A stretch of 64,000 nt of DNA from Gemmatimonadota bacterium (GTDB lineage: Bacteria; Gemmatimonadota; Gemmatimonadetes; Longimicrobiales; Gaopeijiaceae): the NCBI GenBank assembly GCA_021295835.1, contig JAGWBP010000020.1:4782-68781 (forward strand). The letters are read 5' to 3'. Each line of letters opens with the position of its first letter. The stretch's first letter is position 1. Below are positions 60,091 through 64,000 of the stretch, piece after piece. A program made the position numbers and the translations under genes. The notes beneath the pieces were generated by a model that was given only the letters and a program-made list of their open reading frames with translations, was not told the DNA's origin and did not search any database.

Positions 60091-61347
60091 ATGCGGACCG
60101 CGCTACCACTTTCCGTCGCAGCCGCGACCCTAATGGCCCTCTCGTGCTCCTCGGGGGGCCCGACTGTCTGTGAGGGGAGCGATGCCATTCCCCAGCAGAC
60201 CGTCAAGGTCGATGAGGATCTGAGGGTAGCGGCCGTATGTTTCGAGGATCCCGGAGGCGGCGACCTCACCTATTCGGGCGTTTCCGCCGACGAATCGATT
60301 GCTGAGGCGTTTGGCCGCGGTGGTGCCGTGTTTGTCCGAGGAGTGTCGCCTGGTCAGACGTCTGTCACAGCCACGGCCACCAACGAGTCCGACCTATCCG
60401 AGAGCGTGGAGTTCCAGGTGCTCGTGACCAACCAGGCGCCAGAGTTCACCGACTCGGTTACGGCGGACGAGGTCGGGGTCGGTAGGTTCGGGAGATGGAG
60501 GCTCCACTCGTTGTTCGTGGAGCCGGACGGAGACTCGATGACCTTCGCAGCTACATCCAATTTTCCCGGGTTGGCCGTTGCCCTAACCGATAGTTTCGTG
60601 AATTTCACGGGTGCATCGGCAGGGCAGGCTCAAGTGACGCTCACGGCAACGGATCCCCACGGCGAAGCGGGGAGCGGAACTATATCGGTTGATGTATGGG
60701 CACCTGAGGTGGTGTTCGTTGATGAATTCGATAGCGACGCGAGTCTTGACGACTGGAACGAGCTCGACGATGAAACCGAGCTGACGATCGTAAATGGTGC
60801 ACTTGTGGTGAAGTCTCTCGCAGATGGCCGTTATGGAATTGCAGAGCGATCAGGTGAGGACGTTGCTGAGTTCTATCTGGATATAACTACGAGAATTGAG
60901 GCAGGAGGACAGACTGGCACGATCTGGTTCGTCAACAACGACGAAGCCTACCGTTTGCTCTTTGGGAATTTTGCTGACGATAATAATTGGCTCTTTCATC
61001 GTTGGGGAGGAGCAGATGATGGATGGTTGGAAGTCGGTGAGGGCAATTCATCTCTCATTGCGCTTGATCGATACCGTACGTACTCCATTATCATGTACGA
61101 TATGGGTATGCAAATCCTGGTAGATGGTCAGGTTGCCGAAAATGTGATCTTCAGTGATTTCGAAGCGAGCACGATCATGGCGGGGCTATGGCTCATTGGA
61201 ACGGAAGACGGGACTGAGTATGATCGCGTGCAGCTCAGTGGGCGGCCCGGTAGCACCTCCCATCATGACATCGCGGACGGAGATGCCAAGCGGGAGTTGC
61301 CGCACGAGCTCATGCTCACCCTGCCCCCCCTCTCGGGGCACCAATGA
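60091..61347 (+). CDS. Lipoprotein with cadherin-like repeats and an AT-richer C-terminal domain
   Basis: 418 aa. ATG with AAGGAGG upstream. Lipobox LSC near residue 18. Residues ~30-210 have two cadherin/Big-like repeats (LRVAAVCFEDPGGGDLTYSGVS; TNQAPEFTDSVTADEVGVGRF; TATDPHGEAGSG) like the large protein at 6.4-9.5 kb. From ~residue 212 (VFVDEFDSDASLDDWN) a concanavalin-like/LamG-type jelly-roll domain follows. The DNA of this second half (about 60720-61230) is visibly less GC-rich, with codons such as AAT, GAT and TTT that are rare in the neighbours, suggesting separate acquisition. Confidence 0.72.
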   Translation: MRTALPLSVAAATLMALSCSSGGPTVCEGSDAIPQQTVKVDEDLRVAAVCFEDPGGGDLTYSGVSADESIAEAFGRGGAVFVRGVSPGQTSVTATATNESDLSESVEFQVLVTNQAPEFTDSVTADEVGVGRFGRWRLHSLFVEPDGDSMTFAATSNFPGLAVALTDSFVNFTGASAGQAQVTLTATDPHGEAGSGTISVDVWAPEVVFVDEFDSDASLDDWNELDDETELTIVNGALVVKSLADGRYGIAERSGEDVAEFYLDITTRIEAGGQTGTIWFVNNDEAYRLLFGNFADDNNWLFHRWGGADDGWLEVGEGNSSLIALDRYRTYSIIMYDMGMQILVDGQVAENVIFSDFEASTIMAGLWLIGTEDGTEYDRVQLSGRPGSTSHHDIADGDAKRELPHELMLTLPPLSGHQ

Positions 61348-61788
61348 GTTATCGCGCTCATACTGGAGCTTGTGGCCGACCAACTAGCTGGGCTGTCGGC
61401 TCTTCGATTGCCGGGGAGCCGTCGTCGTGCAGTGGCGTGTGTCCGATGAGGAGGTGGTCGCAGCTTTCGCGCCGCATGTAACGTGGCGATGGCGATCGTC
61501 TAGTCGTTCGGCTTCGGGGCACCCCCGGCGGGGTGCCCCGAAGTCTAAGCAAGCCCCCTGCGGGTCGATGTGCGTGACGACTAGACGTCCATCGGAGATC
61601 TCGTAGTCGCCAGCGGGAGGCGGTCGGAGTCAGCCGCGTTAGAACTCGGGCTATCAGATCTAGATTGATATCAGCTCTTCGGAAGGTCGCGTTCCCGGAA
61701 GTTGCAATTTGGCAGCACCTCCGTTAGCGCGGGCCGTGGAGCACCCGCCCCTTGATCTCGCGTCGAGACGGGTGCCCACGACGACCGC
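61348..61788. other. 441-bp stretch without a convincing gene; strong hairpin
   Basis: A perfect 14-bp inverted repeat (arms 61512-61525 and 61530-61543, loop CGGC) lies between convergent genes and probably acts as a terminator, though without a T-tract. A minus-strand frame at 61358-61552 encodes 64 aa but has no binding site or recognised motif; it may be a remnant. Nothing else is supported. Confidence 0.45.
61512..61543. terminator. 14-bp perfect hairpin between convergent genes
   Basis: Arms begin CTTCGGGGCACCCC and close with the exact complement around CGGC. It is the strongest stem in the window. It is symmetric, so it may terminate transcripts from both sides. Confidence 0.55.
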
Positions 61789-62968
61789 CTAATGTTGTTG
61801 CAAGCAGTTTGGCGTCACCGGCCTCTCCGGTCCTACCAGGCGGCAGCGGGCTTTCACGGCTAGTTGCACCTCCTTCAACACCATGTCGTCGACGTTGTCG
61901 GTCAGCGTCAGCGCCAGGTCGGCTGTTGCGCCGGTCGTCCCGGAGGGCACACCCTCGAACGCCACCACCGGTTCGGAGTACCGGGTGTCGATCTCCAGGC
62001 TAAACTTGTCCTTGGCCCACTCGGGGATGATGCCGTCTTCCCTGAGGCCGAGTTCAACGTTCGGCCGCCTAGGGTCCCGGCAGCTCCACCTGACCAGGTC
62101 CTCGACCGGCTTGCCGGGACTCCCCTCCACCCCGTCGTCCGCGTAGGTGTCCGCCATGTCGACGATCTGCTTCTCCTCGTCGCCGGGCAGGAGATTACGG
62201 TCAGCGTCCCAGACTGTCCCGCTGTAGTCGGCGATCTCGTGCCTGACGACGGAGTCCTCGAGCTCCTCCAGCCAGTGGAATTGGCACCAGGGCCTCGGGC
62301 CGAGGCCCTCGGGCGGGCCGACCACAGGCTCCACCCGGAGGTCGGCCGTCGCGTGCACAGCAACGGTGTCGGCCACCACCTCGACGAGGCGCAGCTCAAG
62401 ATGCGCCGTCGTCTCGTCCATGACGCTGTCCCAGTCCCTCGGCAACTCGAAGGTGACGGCAAAGGAATGGCGGTCCTCGTAGGGGTACTTGGTCCATCTC
62501 CTCGTGGCGAAGCGGCCTTCGGCCCATTCGGGGTTGTCCACACCGTCCTTCAGCACGACCGTGATTGAGTCAGCCCCAGTATGGCCAATGCACCACCAGT
62601 AGGGGAAGTCGCCGCCGAGGTCCCAGTACTGCTGTTCCCAAGACGTGTCAGGGGGAATCTTGAGGTCCACGACTTGTTGTCTGGCGTCGCCATCCCACTC
62701 GAAGGTGTACGCGGGGACGGGGGCTGAGTAGACTCGGGCGACATAGCCGGTGTCGGGCACTCGGTGGTACACGAAGGTTGTGTCCGTGAGCCATTCCTGC
62801 CAGACGAAGTAGCAGCCGCTTTCGTCCGCTTGACTTGGCGAAACCGTTATGCTATCGGGGGGGGGAAATCCCGGCAGCTTCTTCGTGGGCCGTCCGGGAG
62901 TCCAGCAGGCTGGGCTCGCTACAGGCGGGTATCGCCAGCAGCGGCAGGAGCGAAAGAATGCGTCTCAT
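61789..62968 (-). CDS. Lipoprotein of unknown function, split at a C9 tract (candidate phase-variable)
   Basis: The start ATG at 62968 has GAGGAGGT 5 bp upstream and a lipoprotein signal MRRILSLLPLLAIPAC. The frame closes at TAG right after nine C (coding strand, 62857-62865), after 38 codons. With eight or eleven C it would run on through SITVSPSQADESGCYFVWQEW into the long frame readable from 62772 (327 aa), giving about 392 aa. The body has two similar halves with Trp/Asp-rich strands (WCIGHTGADSITVVLKDGVDNPEWAE and WSCRDPRRPNVELGLREDGIIPEWAK), suggesting duplicated Ig-like domains. No family is recognised. Neighbours do not reveal a role. Confidence 0.6.
62857..62865 (-). repeat. C9 homopolymer at the frame break of the lipoprotein
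   Basis: Nine C on the coding strand, 33-35 codons after the start. Current length gives CGA TAG. One base fewer gives CCC GAT AGC and an uninterrupted gene. Confidence 0.7.
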
Positions 62969-63339
62969 GGGTGACCTCCTCGGTCCGGGTGAAGGCGGGT
63001 GCCGGCACGGACCCCCGTAGGCGACGGCCCGCCAGTGATCCGGGAAAGGTACGGGCCAGGGGGTGAGGCTGTCGATGGGGAGCGGCGGTGTGGGCACCGG
63101 TCGAGTCGGTGCTGGAGATCAGCGGACCAGTCCCCCCCCAACCGGCCCAGTCTTTCCGCGACGCATGCACGATCGTGTCGCCATCGTGATACCGCACGAG
63201 CCTGAGCCCGACTTGGCGGGACTGCCACCGTACCCGAATGGAGCCGCTACACTTCTCATTCGGGACCATCTCGGCAGCGACCGCCCGCCGCAGCCCGTGG
63301 TCGGATTACCCCGGCATGCGACGGGCGAGGCGACCCGGT
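62969..63339. other. 371-bp stretch without a supported gene
   Basis: A minus-strand frame from 63269 contains IRVRWQSRQVGLRLVRYHDGDTIVHASRKDW, which looks protein-like, then meets eight G (63132-63139) and becomes low-complexity. It may be a remnant of a small gene disrupted at the G tract. No binding site or family match supports it as a gene. Confidence 0.3.
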
Positions 63340-63703
63340 TCAACGGATGACAACGATCTCCACGCCGCGCAGGTCAATCCGTTCCCACACCCTGTCCGCC
63401 GTCAGCGCCGGGACCCGAAGCCGCCGGGCCGTCGCCAGACAGGCACGGTCGCCAAGTCCAAGGCCAAGGTGGCGGGTCCGGGGGCGATAGGCACCGCTCA
63501 GGAGCGCGGTCTCGCGATCGAAGGGCACGATCTCGATGCTCAGGTCGTCGAAGACAGTTCGTGCGAAGGTGGGCCGCCACCTCGCCCGCGTTGACCGCGG
63601 ACACCGCCGCCCCCTCGCGCAACGCGTCGCGGACACGTGCGAATCCGGACTCTTCATAGAGCGCCGCGAGAATCGCAGAGGCGTCCAGAAGGGTCGCCGC
63701 CAC
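63340..63703 (-). pseudogene. VapC-like PIN-domain toxin, frameshifted
   Basis: GTG at 63703 follows GGGGGAATAG, 1 bp after the antitoxin stop. The first frame gives AATLLDASAILAALYEESGFARVRDAL and NAGEVAAHL, the second frame ARTVFDDLSIEIVPFDRETALLSG, LGLGLGDRACLATARRL and LTADRVW. Together they supply all four PIN acidic residues (D, E, D, D). The switch lies near 63560-63580, where roughly ten residues of the usual linker are missing, so a deletion with a frame change is more likely than a single-base error. The RNase would be inactive. Confidence 0.65.
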
Positions 63704-63704
63704 G

Positions 63705-63938
63705 CTATTCCCCCACCGCCTCGGCCCGCCGGTCGTCGATGAAGTCGGCCACGGCCCGCGCGGCATCCGGATTCTTGCGCCTCGCGATTCGCTGGAGCCG
63801 TTCCAACGCACTGTTCAGGGTGCGCACCCGCAGGCTGTCGCCGCTCAGGCCGACGACGACGGTCTGACGACCCCGGATGCCCAGCGCCTCGCGGAATCGG
63901 GCGGGGATGACAAGGCGTCCGGCTCGAGCAGCAGCCAT
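63705..63938 (-). CDS. VapB/AbrB-type antitoxin
   Basis: 77 aa from ATG at 63938. It has the AbrB/SpoVT swapped-hairpin core GRLVIPARFREALGIRGRQ near residue 7 and an acidic C-terminus (ADFIDDRRAEAVGE) like antitoxins of PIN toxins. It would bind its own promoter and neutralise VapC. The N-terminus is short: usual family members have a few more residues before GRLVIP, so the start or a nearby indel is uncertain. The toxin gene follows by 1 bp. Confidence 0.7.
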   Translation of the reverse strand: MAAARAGRLVIPARFREALGIRGRQTVVVGLSGDSLRVRTLNSALERLQRIARRKNPDAARAVADFIDDRRAEAVGE

Positions 63939-64000
63939 CCCAGCTCGACGACCGCCTCCGGCAGGCCACACGCCTTGTCCTCGAGAACCCCGGCCAGCTG

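Noticed and set aside
61358..61552. 64-codon minus-strand frame as a possible transposase remnant
   Set aside because: No conserved motif or binding site could be recognised.
63132..63139. G8 tract as a further phase switch
   Set aside because: No convincing gene on either side; runs of eight are expected about 15 times by chance in 64 kb of this composition.
1..64000. tRNA, rRNA or CRISPR array
   Set aside because: No T-loop-like GGTTCGAATCC signatures, rRNA segments or regularly spaced repeats were seen.

Overview
The window looks like a chromosomal piece of a high-GC, Gram-negative, diderm bacterium, most plausibly Gemmatimonadota or a close relative in the FCB group. This rests on family content, not on a marker-gene phylogeny: an Omp85 outer-membrane protein, two TonB-dependent receptors with carboxypeptidase-regulatory-like plugs, a DUF4249-type lipoprotein next to one of them, DUF4837 and DUF5916 proteins, a GldA/F/G-like ABC system with DUF4340, a short (286 aa) RpoD-like sigma factor, ATP-type PEP carboxykinase, leucine dehydrogenase, and frequent TTG/GTG starts. 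There are no rRNA or tRNA genes, no CRISPR array and no intact insertion sequence.

Layout. 1-5.3 kb: end of an unidentified gene, a PSP1/YaaT-like protein, and a PotA-D-B-C style uptake operon. 5.3-10.2 kb: exported proteins on the minus strand (a propeller protein, a nine-repeat cadherin-like lipoprotein broken by a 16-bp deletion, a small lipoprotein). 10.4-17.9 kb: housekeeping genes (YbaK/ProX-type deacylase, cardiolipin synthase, ssb, rpoD, Omp85 protein, pckA). 18.0-24.3 kb: a DUF4143 ATPase, then a three-gene minus-strand surface operon (trypsin-like protease lipoprotein, TonB receptor, DUF4249-like lipoprotein) joined by stop/start overlaps. 24.4-28.3 kb: leucine dehydrogenase, nucleotidyltransferase and a sodium/solute symporter. 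28.7-39.7 kb: a double-spondin lipoprotein, YchF, an M28 membrane peptidase, PhoX, a STAS protein, duplicated LRR lipoproteins and a DAACS symporter. 39.8-46.9 kb: a frameshifted TonB receptor, a DapF homologue with both catalytic cysteines replaced by serine, and a DUF5916 outer-membrane protein. 47-51.6 kb: the Gld-like ABC operon. 51.8-61.3 kb: exported proteins, dnaE, DUF4837. The right end has a frameshifted lipoprotein and a VapBC pair with a broken toxin.

The most interesting signals are not ordinary genes. (1) A perfect 34-bp GTCG tetranucleotide tract lies directly after the best start codon of the protease-TonB-DUF4249 operon. At the present copy number the frame is closed after 17 codons; one extra unit opens it into a clean lipoprotein signal peptide. 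This is the architecture of a phase-variable contingency locus. (2) A second lipoprotein (61.8-63.0 kb) is split exactly at a C9 tract; eight or eleven Cs would fuse it. (3) Five AT-rich sites have the same composite structure: two 18-bp inverted repeats TGTAA-N8-TTACA set 21 bp apart. Three precede exported-protein genes and two lie between convergent gene ends. (4) A short oriented element, consensus TAGCAGYCCNYGGAC, occurs six times; in three copies its TAG is the stop codon of the preceding gene. (5) A 28-bp palindrome before the M28 peptidase recurs inside the nucleotidyltransferase coding sequence.

Caution: several disruptions are homopolymer indels. If the assembly came from long reads, some may be sequencing errors. 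Runs of 8 or more G/C are not more common here than chance predicts for this base composition, so position and frame logic carry the argument, not tract counts.
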